Shown in pieces: positions 37,131 through 45,666 of a DNA stretch of 64,000 nucleotides. Source of the DNA: Methanomassiliicoccaceae archaeon UBA71 (GTDB taxonomy: Archaea; Thermoplasmatota; Thermoplasmata; Methanomassiliicoccales; Methanomethylophilaceae). The notes below the pieces were generated by a model. The model saw only the letters and a program-made list of their open reading frames with translations. It was not told where the DNA came from and searched no databases. The position numbers and the translations under genes are program-made. The stretch is from positions 1 to 64,000 of the forward strand of contig DARO01000004.1 in assembly GCA_002504405.1 (NCBI GenBank). Direction: 5' to 3'. Every line of letters begins with the position of its first letter. The first letter of the stretch is position 1.

Positions 37131-37859
37131 TCACGGCTTCACGGCGGTCACCGTGAAATGATTGTTGGTGTACCCGTGAGCATAGTACCTCATTCCGTGG
37201 AGGACCTTCTTCTGGACGTCGTTTATGATGCGGATGTCCTTGAAACCAGCGTCCTCCAGCATCCTTATGTCATCACGGGGACGCGATGCGCCTGCCGACC
37301 ATAGGTCGAACCCGCGCTCATCCTTCTCAGCCTCCCCTTTCCTGCGACCGCTCTCCAGCCTCATGAAGACCGATGACACGCTGCACCTGAACGGCGTCAT
37401 GCGGGAATCCGAGAACCAGTCCCCGTCGGTGTACGCCAGACGGCACCCGGGCTTCAGGACCCTGAACCACTCGGAAATTACCTTCCTGGGCTCCGGAACC
37501 GTCCAGAGCATGTAATCGCTGACCACAGCATCGAACGATCCGTCGCTGAACGGCAGATCCATGGCATCGGCCTGCATGAAATCTATGGAGAGGCCGTTGT
37601 CCTCGGCGTTGACCCTGGCGAACTCGAGCATCCTGTCGGAGATGTCCACGGACGTGACGTGGTGCCCCAGGTCCGCCAGCTGCATCGAGACGATGCCGGG
37701 GCCGCAGCCCACATCGAGGATGCTCAACGGCGAGTCGCCGAGTATCGATGTGAAGTGCGACTGCCATGCCCTGCGCTCCCGCTCTATCGAGAATCCCCTG
37801 ACCACGAAGTCGTTGTACTCTGAAGAGCGGATATCCCAGTGCCTCTTTATGGGGTCCAT
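37131..37859 (-). CDS. Class I SAM-dependent methyltransferase (paralogue)
   Basis: The 242-residue protein shares the layout of its neighbour: ILDVGCGPGIVSMQLADLGH, VDISDRMLEFARVNA, DAVVSDYMLWTVPEPRKVIS and LKPGCRLAYTDGDWF. The W-x-x-x-P-R-x-V/A-x-x-E-W pattern common to both suggests a duplicated gene. The start at 37859 follows a TATA-like ATTATAAG at leaderless spacing. It is the first gene of the methyltransferase-importer cluster. The substrate is unknown. Confidence 0.82.
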   Translation of the reverse strand: MDPIKRHWDIRSSEYNDFVVRGFSIERERRAWQSHFTSILGDSPLSILDVGCGPGIVSMQLADLGHHVTSVDISDRMLEFARVNAEDNGLSIDFMQADAMDLPFSDGSFDAVVSDYMLWTVPEPRKVISEWFRVLKPGCRLAYTDGDWFSDSRMTPFRCSVSSVFMRLESGRRKGEAEKDERGFDLWSAGASRPRDDIRMLEDAGFKDIRIINDVQKKVLHGMRYYAHGYTNNHFTVTAVKP

Positions 37860-37942
37860 CGGGAATGAATCGCCAGTATCACTTATAATGATTCCGTAAC
37901 ACCCTGAGTGTATGGAAAAGCTACGGGTATTACGCAGACGGC

Positions 37943-39352
37943 TCAGTTGAAATCGGTCCTGAGATTGGTCTGGAACCTGTGGACCTCGCCGGGGATGTTG
38001 GTGGGGTACTTGCCGTTGACGCATGCGAGGCAGAGGTCCTTCTCCTTGAACCCGATGGCCTCGATCAGACCTTCGATGCTTATGTACCCGAGGCTGTCGG
38101 CCCCTATGATCTCCCTGATCTCCTCCACGCTGTGGTGGTTGGCGATGAACTGATCCCTGGACTTCATGTCCACGCCGTAGTAGCAGGGGGCGATGATGGG
38201 CGGACTCCCTATGCGTACGTGGACCTCCTTGGCACCTGCGTTGCGGAGCATCGCCACTAGCTTCTTGAGCGTGGTTCCCCTGACGATGCTGTCGTCCACT
38301 ATCATGATGCGTTTCCCGGCGACGGTGCTCTTGATGGGGTTCATCTTCATGGACACCGCCGACTCCCTCTGCTTCTGGTCGGGCATGATGAAGGTCCTGT
38401 CGGCGAAACGGTTCTTCATGAACCCCTCCTCATAGGGTATCCCCGTGGCGAAGGAGTATCCGATCGCATGGGCACGGCCGGAATCGGGCACGGGCATCAC
38501 CAGGTCCACGTCCGCTGGGCACTCCCTGGCCAGTATCTTCCCTATGTTCCTGCGGACCTCGTAGACCTCCATACCGTCCAGAATGGAGTCGGGCCTGGCG
38601 AAATACACCCATTCGAACATGCAGAACGCCTTGGGATGGTCGCCGGGCGCAGGGTAGATCTTGAAGGTGTCCTTCGTGATCTCACATATCTCTCCGGGAC
38701 TTATGTCCCTGATGAGCTCCCCCCTGAGCGCATCTATGGCGGCGCTCTCGGAGACGGCGATGTACCCACCGTCGATCTTGCCGAGGCAGAGGGGCCTGAA
38801 TCCGTACATGTCCCTTATCGCGAACAGCCTGTCGTTGATGAGGATGGTCAGTGAGAACGCCCCGTCCAGCTCGCCCATCGTGGCCCTGATGGCCTTGACG
38901 GGATCGTTGTACATGGTCATGTACTTGCCGAGGAGCTTTGTGACGAGCTCGCTGTCCGAGTCCGTGAGGAAGGTCCAGCCCTCCTTCATGTACTTCTCCT
39001 TGAGCTCGGTAAAATTGGTTATGTCCCCGTTGTGAGCGACCGCCACCGTGCCGAAGTTGGTCATGACGGTCAGGGGTTGGGCGTTCTGAATGCTCTTGGA
39101 CCCCGTAGTGGAGTACCTCACATGGCCGACGCCGACGTGGCCCAGGAGCTTGACCATCTCATCCTTCGGAAGCGCCTGTGTGACGAGGCCGTTGCCTTTG
39201 ACGGTCTCTATGGTGCTGCCGTTGAAAACCGAGACGCCCGCGCTCTCCTGGCCACGGTGCTGGATGATCATCAGGGCCGTGTGGAGCGATGATGCGACAT
39301 CAAAGTCGGCACTGATCCCGACCACGCCGCAACTGTGCTCCGGCCCTGTCAT
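37943..39352 (-). CDS. purF: Amidophosphoribosyltransferase
   Basis: The enzyme transfers ammonia from glutamine to PRPP, the first committed step of purine synthesis. The 469-residue protein has a short propeptide before the N-terminal nucleophile Cys8 (EHSCGVVGI), the PRPP-binding loop IMIVDDSIVRGTT, and the C-terminal CLACVNGKYPT that in many family members ligates an Fe-S cluster. The start follows the eL37 stop by about 10 bases with a purine-rich site. purP is also in this window (59009), but far away. Confidence 0.96.
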   Translation of the reverse strand: MTGPEHSCGVVGISADFDVASSLHTALMIIQHRGQESAGVSVFNGSTIETVKGNGLVTQALPKDEMVKLLGHVGVGHVRYSTTGSKSIQNAQPLTVMTNFGTVAVAHNGDITNFTELKEKYMKEGWTFLTDSDSELVTKLLGKYMTMYNDPVKAIRATMGELDGAFSLTILINDRLFAIRDMYGFRPLCLGKIDGGYIAVSESAAIDALRGELIRDISPGEICEITKDTFKIYPAPGDHPKAFCMFEWVYFARPDSILDGMEVYEVRRNIGKILARECPADVDLVMPVPDSGRAHAIGYSFATGIPYEEGFMKNRFADRTFIMPDQKQRESAVSMKMNPIKSTVAGKRIMIVDDSIVRGTTLKKLVAMLRNAGAKEVHVRIGSPPIIAPCYYGVDMKSRDQFIANHHSVEEIREIIGADSLGYISIEGLIEAIGFKEKDLCLACVNGKYPTNIPGEVHRFQTNLRTDFN

Positions 39353-39361
39353 CTGATCCCC

Positions 39362-39532
39362 TTAGTCGCGGAGTTTCGCCCAGCCGTACGACCTGATGGT
39401 CGCGGTCTTGCCGTATCCGCAGGAAGCGCAGACACCCTTCCTGACGTGGTACGAGCGTTTGCCGCACCTGCGGCAGGGGATGTGCGTCTTGAACTTGTTG
39501 TGCCTTCCCTGTGCCGGTGTTCCCTTTCCCAT
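39362..39532 (-). CDS. rpl37e: Ribosomal protein eL37
   Basis: A 56-residue basic protein starting MGKGTPAQGRHNKFKTH contains the zinc motif CRRC...CASCG and ends in RSYGWAKLRD with TAA. This is the full archaeal eL37 (L37e). ATG at 39532 is preceded by GGAGTGAT on the minus strand. It lies just upstream of purF. No LSm gene, its usual partner in archaea, is found in the 185-bp gap upstream, which holds nothing I recognise. Confidence 0.95.
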   Translation of the reverse strand: MGKGTPAQGRHNKFKTHIPCRRCGKRSYHVRKGVCASCGYGKTATIRSYGWAKLRD

Positions 39533-39717
39533 GATCAATCACTCCTCTTGGTGAAATGTAAGTTGCATTGTCCCGCGGACAATCACATCGGGGGCCGATG
39601 AGTGCGGGCATCATAGCACGCCAAGGTGGCCTCCCGTTGTGGCTACATTTGACACGATACGGGATTCACTATTTGAACGTATGGGTAGCTCCCCCTTATA
39701 GGAGCGTGCCTGCGGGA

Positions 39718-40839
39718 TCACACGAATGCCCCGATTGTTGGCGCGTCCAGGCGGTCCATGTCGTAGAAGATTATCGCTTCCCTCACACCTTCGGCCCCGC
39801 ATCCGGTGCCTAGGAAATGATCGAGCATCGACATCCTCCACAGCAGGTCCATGACGGTCACGGACAGGCACCCGTAGTACGCGTTGGACATGTCGTCCTC
39901 GTACCCGTTCTCGTCCATCAGGGCGAAGACGCTGCCCATGAAGCTGTCCCTGCCGTTGAGCGTGCCTATGTACTCGGAGAGCACGTGCCTGCCGGCGGCA
40001 TCGGGGATCCTCAGCCTGATCTCGTCGACCTCCGCCTCCCCTCTGGGATGCAGGTCGCCCTCGTCGTCCATCACGTTCCACTCAACCCTGCCGTCAGAGG
40101 CCATGAACATGTTCCAGTTCCACTGGGCATCGCAGTACACAGGCACATTGAGCGGGTCGCTCGACGCCATGGACTCCATGGCCGAGTCGCGTCCGGCCTC
40201 CTCCAGCGAGGGGATGTCCAGGTTGCGCTCCGGCATTATGCCGGGCAGCGACATCACCGGCTCGATCTGCGACATGTCCATGATCCTGCTGAGGTACGCC
40301 AGGTCTGTGAACATCGAGAGGTTCTCCGAGACGCTCATCCTGAGCCCGGAGGGATCGGACATCACCCCGGCCTCCCTGCAGTTCGCATAGAACTCGCGGT
40401 AGACCGCGCTGGACTCCTCCAGGGCTGCCGCTATCCTCGAATCCGCCCTTGACACCAGCTCCTTTGCCTCCGTGAGGGCGTCATTGCCCGTGCCCGTCCA
40501 TGCCCCCCTGCATGACAGGTCCAGCTCGACCTTCAGACGGTCGCTGGCATACAGATGGTATGGGAACTGCCTGCAGTATGCGGTGCGGTTATCGTACACC
40601 TTGCACCTGCGGTTCTGCAGGAACACGCACGATCCGTGGCCCTTCTTGAGCGCGAGCGCGAAGTATGGCGGCTTGGCGTCTATCTTGACCAGATGCTCCG
40701 GGTAGTTCTTCCTGAAGAAGGCCCTCTCCTCCGGCAGCACCTCCGGCTGGCACAGGCAGCACATGCCGCACTCGCTGGGACAATCGACCTTCCGTCCTGT
40801 CACCTCGGAATAATCCACCTCGTAATCAGCCACAGACAT
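39718..40839 (-). CDS. YkgJ-type cysteine cluster protein
   Basis: The 373-residue protein begins with the YkgJ/UPF0153 zinc- or iron-chelating domain: CPSECGMCCLCQPEV, CVFLQNRRCKVYDNRTAYCRQFPY. The remaining 250 residues have no recognisable domain. The function of the family is unknown; a metal-binding or Fe-S role is assumed. ATG at 40839 overlaps the pyrC stop, with GGGAGG directly adjacent. A GTG at 40833 has a better-spaced ribosome binding site, so the start is uncertain by two codons. Confidence 0.75.
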   Translation of the reverse strand: MSVADYEVDYSEVTGRKVDCPSECGMCCLCQPEVLPEERAFFRKNYPEHLVKIDAKPPYFALALKKGHGSCVFLQNRRCKVYDNRTAYCRQFPYHLYASDRLKVELDLSCRGAWTGTGNDALTEAKELVSRADSRIAAALEESSAVYREFYANCREAGVMSDPSGLRMSVSENLSMFTDLAYLSRIMDMSQIEPVMSLPGIMPERNLDIPSLEEAGRDSAMESMASSDPLNVPVYCDAQWNWNMFMASDGRVEWNVMDDEGDLHPRGEAEVDEIRLRIPDAAGRHVLSEYIGTLNGRDSFMGSVFALMDENGYEDDMSNAYYGCLSVTVMDLLWRMSMLDHFLGTGCGAEGVREAIIFYDMDRLDAPTIGAFV

Positions 40840-42091
40840 CCCTCCCGAGGGGCTCTCCGCAGAACTCCCCGTCTTCAACCTGCACCTCTCCCCTGACCAT
40901 AACTGTTTCGGGGAAGACCGCCGCATAGCCGCCGTACGGGGAGTGCCCGCACTTGCTGTGGAGCCTCCTGACATCGATTTCAGATGTGATCCTCATGTCG
41001 TAGATCTGCAGATCGGCGTCGTACCCCGGCGCGATGCGGCCCTTGCGAATCCCGAAGTTCGCCGCAGGGTTCTCCGAGGCCATGCGCACCGCTGCCTGGA
41101 TGGGGAGCCTCCCTGCCCTCACCATCTCCATGATCATGGGCATTGTCGTCTCCAACCCGGGGATACCCCCCGGCGCGGCATCGAACTCGGATGCCTTCTC
41201 CTCGGCGGTGTGCGGCGCATGGTCGGTGCCGATCATGTCCACATCCCCCTTGATGAACCTGGAGAACAGGCGGTCCCTGTTGTCCAGGTCCCTGATCGGC
41301 GGGTTGACCTTGTACTCTGCGGTCGTGTTGCGGTCCACCTCGAACATCAGGTGATGGAGCGTCACCTCCGTGGTGAACCCGGCTGCCTTGGCCATGTCCA
41401 GGCCCTCCGGGGTTGTGATATGGCATATGTTGATCCTGGAGCCCTTGAAGGATCCGGCGAGCCTCCTGATGGCATTCCACTCCGCTTCCGCCGGACGGTT
41501 CCTGAGATGGTCGCGGGTGCAATGCTCCGCTTCCTTGGATATCAGATGGTCGTCCTCTGCATGGACGCTCATGCGCTTGCCTGTGGCCAGAACGTCCCGC
41601 ACGGACGGAATCATCTCCTCGTCCTCGTTCAGAAGGATGTTTCCCGTGGTGGATCCCATGAACAGCTTGAATCCTGGCACCAGGGGGGCCAGCATGCCGG
41701 CGTTTATGCCTGAGGTTACGGCGGCGAAGAGCCCGTAGTCCACGTTCGCCCTTCTGCGGATCGCCGACTTCTTGTCCATGAGGGTCTCCACATCGGTTAC
41801 GGGCGGCCTGGTGTTGGGCATGTCCAGAACACAGGTCACCCCCGCATGTACCGCTGCCATCGTCCCGGTGCCGAAATCCTCCTTGGCGGTCATGCCAGGG
41901 TCCCGCAGGTGGACGTGCGGGTCCATGAACCCGGGCAGGATTATCTTGCTGGATCCGATGTCCACGCGCTCGTCACCGCCGCTCACGAGCCTCCCGACGG
42001 TCACGATCCGCCCTTCGGAGATCCCGATCTCGGCATACCTGAGCTCCCCGTCGATGTACGTCCTGCCCTGTATGACCTTCTCTATGTCCAA
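40826..42091 (-). CDS. pyrC: Dihydroorotase
   Basis: The 421-residue amidohydrolase makes dihydroorotate in pyrimidine synthesis. Zinc-binding elements are visible: MDPHVHLRDPG, the Lys of FKLFMGST, HAEDDH, ICHITTPEG and GTDHAPHT. The length and motif order match type I dihydroorotase rather than hydantoinase or allantoinase, although sequence alone cannot exclude these completely. It is followed by the YkgJ-type gene with a 14-base overlap and preceded by the AMMECR1 gene at 4 bases. Confidence 0.92.
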   Translation of the reverse strand: MDIEKVIQGRTYIDGELRYAEIGISEGRIVTVGRLVSGGDERVDIGSSKIILPGFMDPHVHLRDPGMTAKEDFGTGTMAAVHAGVTCVLDMPNTRPPVTDVETLMDKKSAIRRRANVDYGLFAAVTSGINAGMLAPLVPGFKLFMGSTTGNILLNEDEEMIPSVRDVLATGKRMSVHAEDDHLISKEAEHCTRDHLRNRPAEAEWNAIRRLAGSFKGSRINICHITTPEGLDMAKAAGFTTEVTLHHLMFEVDRNTTAEYKVNPPIRDLDNRDRLFSRFIKGDVDMIGTDHAPHTAEEKASEFDAAPGGIPGLETTMPMIMEMVRAGRLPIQAAVRMASENPAANFGIRKGRIAPGYDADLQIYDMRITSEIDVRRLHSKCGHSPYGGYAAVFPETVMVRGEVQVEDGEFCGEPLGRDVCG

Positions 42092-42095
42092 ACGA

Positions 42096-42683
42096 TCACT
42101 TCCTTATGATTTCGCCACCTGGCGACTCCTCCGAGTACACATCCCCTCCGAACGCGCTGATCCGCGCCCCCGGGGATGTCCAGGCATCGGGCGGCAGGCC
42201 GGCTTTCACCGAGAGGTGATCCAGGAACTCCCGCGCATCCCACCCCCATTCCACAGGCACCTGCGGAAGGAGGAGGCCCCTGCGGCCGAACAGCTCTATT
42301 ATGAGTCCGTCACGGCCTATCTCGATCTTCGACAGGAGGTCCTCCGGGGAATCGTGCGGCACCTCCTTCGGGACGGTCAGGACTGTGACCTCCACGGTTA
42401 CATGGGGCACCTCCGAGGGTTCCAGATCCGGGAAACGGGGGTCATGGCATGCGGACCTGGCCGCCTGCTCGATCGCATCCCCGAGGGGGAGCACCGGCAT
42501 CGGATACCCTATGCATCCCCTGAGATCGCGTATCGGGTACGTCTCCAATGTGACGAAGGCCCCCGACGGCTCCCCGAAGCGGGGATCGCCGACCGGTGCG
42601 TGCATCGGTATGCCTTCCGTCTCCGAGCGTATGGCCGCCCTGGCGAGGGCGACCGCCTCGTCGCCGAACGGCAACTGGATCAC
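42096..42683 (-). CDS. AMMECR1-domain protein
   Basis: The 195-residue protein has the AMMECR1 core: GAFVTLETYPIRDLRGCIGY, VTVEVTVLTVPKEV, GLIIELFGRRGLLLPQVPVE and WDAREFLDHLSVKAGL. In archaea the domain often sits beside radical-SAM or MEMO genes and its role is unclear. The best start is GTG at 42683, overlapping the upstream TGA (GTGA); a TTG nine bases further is possible. Upstream frame extension lies inside neighbouring genes. Confidence 0.88.
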   Translation of the reverse strand: MIQLPFGDEAVALARAAIRSETEGIPMHAPVGDPRFGEPSGAFVTLETYPIRDLRGCIGYPMPVLPLGDAIEQAARSACHDPRFPDLEPSEVPHVTVEVTVLTVPKEVPHDSPEDLLSKIEIGRDGLIIELFGRRGLLLPQVPVEWGWDAREFLDHLSVKAGLPPDAWTSPGARISAFGGDVYSEESPGGEIIRK

Positions 42684-43141
42684 TCCTCGTTGCTTGTGAT
42701 GTTCACCTTCGTCACCGCAGGCTTGCCGGCATCGGTGATGTCCACCTTCTGTGCCCTCGAGGCGCCGCACTGGTCGTTGGCAGCGCAAGCGCTCTTCTTC
42801 CAGGTCTGCTCGGTGGACATGGCGGCATCTCTGATGGAGTCGGGTATCGGCGCCCTCTGCATCATGGCGGAGAGCCCCATCATGAACTCCATGCCCATGG
42901 TCATGAAATGCCTCTGGACTTCTGGGTCCATGAACATGGAGTATGTTGCTTTGAACAGCTCCTCGCCCTTCTCCTTTGCCGCTTCGTTGGCATGCTCTAT
43001 TGAGCCGACCATGCTGTGGGCGGCATCTCTCCCAGCCGACGCGACCGAAATCATACCCTCCTTCTGGAGCGCCATGAGGCTCTCGATGAGCTCCCTGTTC
43101 TCTTTGATGAAACTCTGGAATTCCTCTTCCGAACTGGACAT
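42680..43141 (-). CDS. Hypothetical protein coupled to ArsA
   Basis: The 153-residue protein is helical and Met-rich in the middle (FMDPEVQRHFMTMGMEFMMG). Its C-terminal tail contains CAANDQCG and a short run of beta-forming residues. The Met-rich hydrophobic middle and Cys pair could bind a hydrophobic helix or a metal. It overlaps the arsA stop region, with GAGGT ahead of ATG 43141, so it is coupled to the ATPase. No family is recognised; a client or cofactor of ArsA is a reasonable guess only. Confidence 0.65.
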   Translation of the reverse strand: MSSSEEEFQSFIKENRELIESLMALQKEGMISVASAGRDAAHSMVGSIEHANEAAKEKGEELFKATYSMFMDPEVQRHFMTMGMEFMMGLSAMMQRAPIPDSIRDAAMSTEQTWKKSACAANDQCGASRAQKVDITDAGKPAVTKVNITSNEE

Positions 43142-43143
43142 CG

Positions 43144-44322
43144 TCACGACCTCTTGAAACTGATAACGAGTTCCTCATCCTTGAACTCTGCTCCGGAGAT
43201 CTCCGCGCCCGAGAGAACGTCGGGAAGCTGCAGATTGCGCTTCTGGCTGCCCACGTGCACCATCAGCGTGCTCGGGTCCAGACGGAACAGCTCCACTTCC
43301 TTCGAGTTTACGAACGGCATCTTCATCTTCAGCTTATGGACCCCGTCTTCTGTTACGAACTTCATGGGACTGCTCTTTGCGTACACTATCGCGGGATCCT
43401 CGTCCCCGTAGATCTGCTGCGCCATGTACCTGAGCTTCGCCTCCCCCCTGAGCTCGGTCCTCATCATCGGGCACTGCTTGATTATCATCGGGTCGAAGGC
43501 GTTGTGTATCAGCTCCATGTTCTCCTCCTGCTCCTTGAGCTTCTCGGAGAAGAACCCTCCCTCACCCGCCTCTTCCGGCAGGATCCTGTTGACGACGAGC
43601 GCCTCCACGTTCTTGTTGAAAAGGCAGAGGTAGGTGTATGCGCGCATCGTCTCTGTTATGACCATCTTCTCGGGGTTGAGGACCAGCCTGACGGTCGTCA
43701 CCTCGGGGTCCTCCAGGATGATCTTGACCCTGTCCATGTTGTCCTTGATCTCCTCCACGCTGTCCATGACCTCCTTGGAGGGCAGGGGCATGTCCATGAC
43801 CTTCCCGACCGTGGCCCTGGCTATGCTGAGGATCCTCTTTATCACTAGGAACGCCCGGTTGATGTACCAGTTGGTGACATCGGGGAAGCTCAGGAGACGC
43901 AGGGTCTCGCCCGTGGGCGCTGTATCCATCACGATGACGTCGTACGTCCCCTCTTCATTGAACTGATTCACATAGAACAGAGCGGCGATCATCTCCATTC
44001 CGGGCATTATGGCCATCTCCTCCGCCGAGATCTCGCCCATACCCTGGGACAGCATGAACGCGGAGACGTAGTTCTGGATCTCCGACCACTTGGTCCTCAT
44101 CTCATGTATGATGTCGATCTCCAGGACGTCCAGGTTCTCCTTGACGTTCACAATCTCCGGACCGAGTTTCATCTCGAGGGAGTCTCCGAGAGAGTGGGCA
44201 GAATCGGTGCTCATCAGGACGGTCCTGTATCCGAGATCGGAGAGCCTGTATGCTGTGGCGGCCGCGGATGATGTCTTCCCCACACCGCCTTTGCCCGTGT
44301 AAATGATGAGCCTCATAGCCAT
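43144..44322 (-). CDS. arsA: ArsA/Get3-family ATPase
   Basis: The 392-residue protein has the deviant P-loop YTGKGGVGKTSSAAA, STDSAHSLGDSL (switch I), and VMDTAPTGETLRLL (switch II with the family TAPTGHTLR-like motif). A C-terminal small beta domain follows (LVISFKRS end). It may be a tail-anchored protein targeting factor (Get3-like) or a metalloid pump ATPase. No arsB or arsenic genes are nearby, so Get3-like is more likely. A TATA box at 44337-44348 lies about 20 bases upstream, implying a leaderless start at 44322 or 44316. Confidence 0.88.
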   Translation of the reverse strand: MAMRLIIYTGKGGVGKTSSAAATAYRLSDLGYRTVLMSTDSAHSLGDSLEMKLGPEIVNVKENLDVLEIDIIHEMRTKWSEIQNYVSAFMLSQGMGEISAEEMAIMPGMEMIAALFYVNQFNEEGTYDVIVMDTAPTGETLRLLSFPDVTNWYINRAFLVIKRILSIARATVGKVMDMPLPSKEVMDSVEEIKDNMDRVKIILEDPEVTTVRLVLNPEKMVITETMRAYTYLCLFNKNVEALVVNRILPEEAGEGGFFSEKLKEQEENMELIHNAFDPMIIKQCPMMRTELRGEAKLRYMAQQIYGDEDPAIVYAKSSPMKFVTEDGVHKLKMKMPFVNSKEVELFRLDPSTLMVHVGSQKRNLQLPDVLSGAEISGAEFKDEELVISFKRS

Positions 44323-44336
44323 CGTTAATGCCGAGC

Positions 44337-44348
44337 GGGTATATAACC
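44337..44348 (-). promoter_or_regulatory. TATA box of arsA
   Basis: GGTTATATACCC on the minus strand lies 15-26 bases before the two candidate ATG codons, matching a leaderless archaeal transcript. Confidence 0.6.
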
Positions 44349-44412
44349 AGCAGTCGGTAAAGAACGGTCGATCAGGAACCACGAAGGGAACGATGATGAA
44401 TTTGAGAAGATA

Positions 44413-44521
44413 TGGTGCCGGGAATGGGGTTCGAACCCATGACCTTCGGATTTCCCTGGAAGAGGTCTAATTGACCAGAACCCTATGAGTCCGACGCTCC
44501 ACCAGGCTGAGCCACCCCGGC
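44413..44521 (-). tRNA. tRNA-Met (CAT), elongator type, with intron at 37/38
   Basis: Exon 1 begins GCCGGGGTGGCTCAG and runs to the anticodon loop CTCATA. An intron of about 32 bases (GGGTTCTGGTC...CCAGGGAA) interrupts after position 37, and exon 2 resumes with ATCCGA to complete the stem TCGGA/TCCGA. The T-arm contains TTCGAAC, the 3' acceptor strand pairs with GCCGGG, and CCA is encoded. The position between bases 37 and 38 is the usual archaeal intron site, processed through a bulge-helix-bulge. tRNA-Ile2 with CAT is the alternative, but the acceptor favours Met. Confidence 0.85.
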
Positions 44522-44634
44522 CTTTGGTAAGCTGGGGATTGGCTCTTAGTTTATATCGCTTTCTATCGGAAGACGACGATGCCGTCCTGTGAAATGTGTT
44601 GTAAAAGCTGTAAGAAGGGTTGTGAAGGGGTTTG

Positions 44635-44659
44635 GGGGCAGGGGACGATGTCCCCCTGC
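44635..44659 (-). terminator. Hairpin after rps3ae
   Basis: GGCAGGGG and its complement flank a short loop, with one bulge, directly downstream of the ribosomal protein stop codon on the minus strand. Confidence 0.5.
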
Positions 44660-44664
44660 CACGA

Positions 44665-45399
44665 TCACTCCTCGGCGGGAGCCTCCTCTGCCTCGACGGG
44701 TTCCTCGGCAGGTGCATCCTCAGCGGACTCCTCGGCGGGAGCCTCCTCTGCAGGGGGCTGGATGTCGGCTGCGGGCATGATGGACTCGGGCTCACCCTCT
44801 CCGGCCTCGAGAACCTCGGACTTGCGGATCTCGATCCTCTTGATGGGGATGATGATGCGGCAGGCCCTGGCGAGCTCCTTGGCGAGGTCTCCAGAGACGA
44901 TGTCCTTGACGATCTCGGAGAGGGTCCTCTCCTGACCGATGGCGACCAGGGTCTCTCCGATGACCCTCCTCATGGCGTCCTCCTGGGAGGACTGGATGCG
45001 CCTGTCAGCGATGGACATGGTCTTGATCCTGTAGGTGAAACCGTCCTTGGTGACGATGTCGACGACATGGTCCGTCTTGGTCTTTCTTCTGCGGGTAAGC
45101 CTCCTGACGTAGTCGGAGGTGAGGTCGTGACCGACGAATGCGGTCTTGGCGTCGTGGCCGTCGACGGAGGTGACCTTGAACTTGAGCTTGATGTGCATCT
45201 TGGAGAAGTCCCCGGTAAGGTCCTGGACGGTGACCTCGACGGTACGTCCGATGACGTACTCGGGGTCAGCCGAGGGGGTCTCTCCGATCTCGGACTCGTT
45301 GAACATGCGGGGGGCGTGGACCTTGTACCACTCTTTCGCCTTCCACTTGTCCTTCACCTTGCGGCCTGCTGCGGCCTTGACTTTCTTTGCGGGTGCCAT
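44665..45399 (-). CDS. rps3ae: Ribosomal protein eS1 (S3Ae)
   Basis: The 244-residue protein opens MAPAKKVKAAAGRKVKDKWK and contains the S3Ae blocks WYKVHAPRMFNESEIGETP, GHDLTSDYVRRLTRRRKTK and DRRIQSSQEDAMRRVIGE. It is a small-subunit protein. The last 30 residues form an acidic AEEAPAEE-type repeat tail, longer than in many archaea. A TATA box (45439-45448) and AAAGGAGT ribosome binding site precede the ATG. Confidence 0.95.
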   Translation of the reverse strand: MAPAKKVKAAAGRKVKDKWKAKEWYKVHAPRMFNESEIGETPSADPEYVIGRTVEVTVQDLTGDFSKMHIKLKFKVTSVDGHDAKTAFVGHDLTSDYVRRLTRRRKTKTDHVVDIVTKDGFTYRIKTMSIADRRIQSSQEDAMRRVIGETLVAIGQERTLSEIVKDIVSGDLAKELARACRIIIPIKRIEIRKSEVLEAGEGEPESIMPAADIQPPAEEAPAEESAEDAPAEEPVEAEEAPAEE

Positions 45400-45438
45400 G
45401 GTATGACTCCTTTTGATACTGAGCGCAGGATTCCATGG

Positions 45439-45448
45439 TTATATTAAA
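45439..45448 (-). promoter_or_regulatory. TATA box of rps3ae
   Basis: TTTAATATAA on the minus strand lies about 40 bases before the ATG, leaving room for a short leader that holds the AAAGGAGT ribosome binding site. Confidence 0.55.
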
Positions 45449-45620
45449 AGCTATGCCGCAGCGCTTTTTCCTGTAACGCCGTGAAAACGAACATAGCCAG
45501 ACATATGATGTGTATCATAATTAGGATAATTTGTTCCTGATTAGATTAGTACCGCATGTGTATAAAGTTCGCTTAAAAAAATTAATAGCAAACTGCGCCG
45601 GAGAAACTGAGAGGAGCAAG

Positions 45621-45655
45621 TCAAAAAAAAAGGTCGGGAGGGGTGATCCCCTCCC
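45621..45655 (-). terminator. Strong terminator of the hdrCB operon
   Basis: GGGAGGGG and CCCCTCCC form an 8-bp stem with a 4-base loop about 12 bases after the hdrB stop codon. On the minus strand it is followed by a run of nine T residues. The rest of the 45400-45666 gap is AT-rich and holds no gene I can support. Confidence 0.75.
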
Positions 45656-45666
45656 ATGGAAAGGTT

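Noticed and set aside
43144..44322. Arsenite pump operon
   Set aside because: ArsA-type ATPase is present but no arsB, arsD, arsR or arsC is found, so a Get3-like role is more likely.
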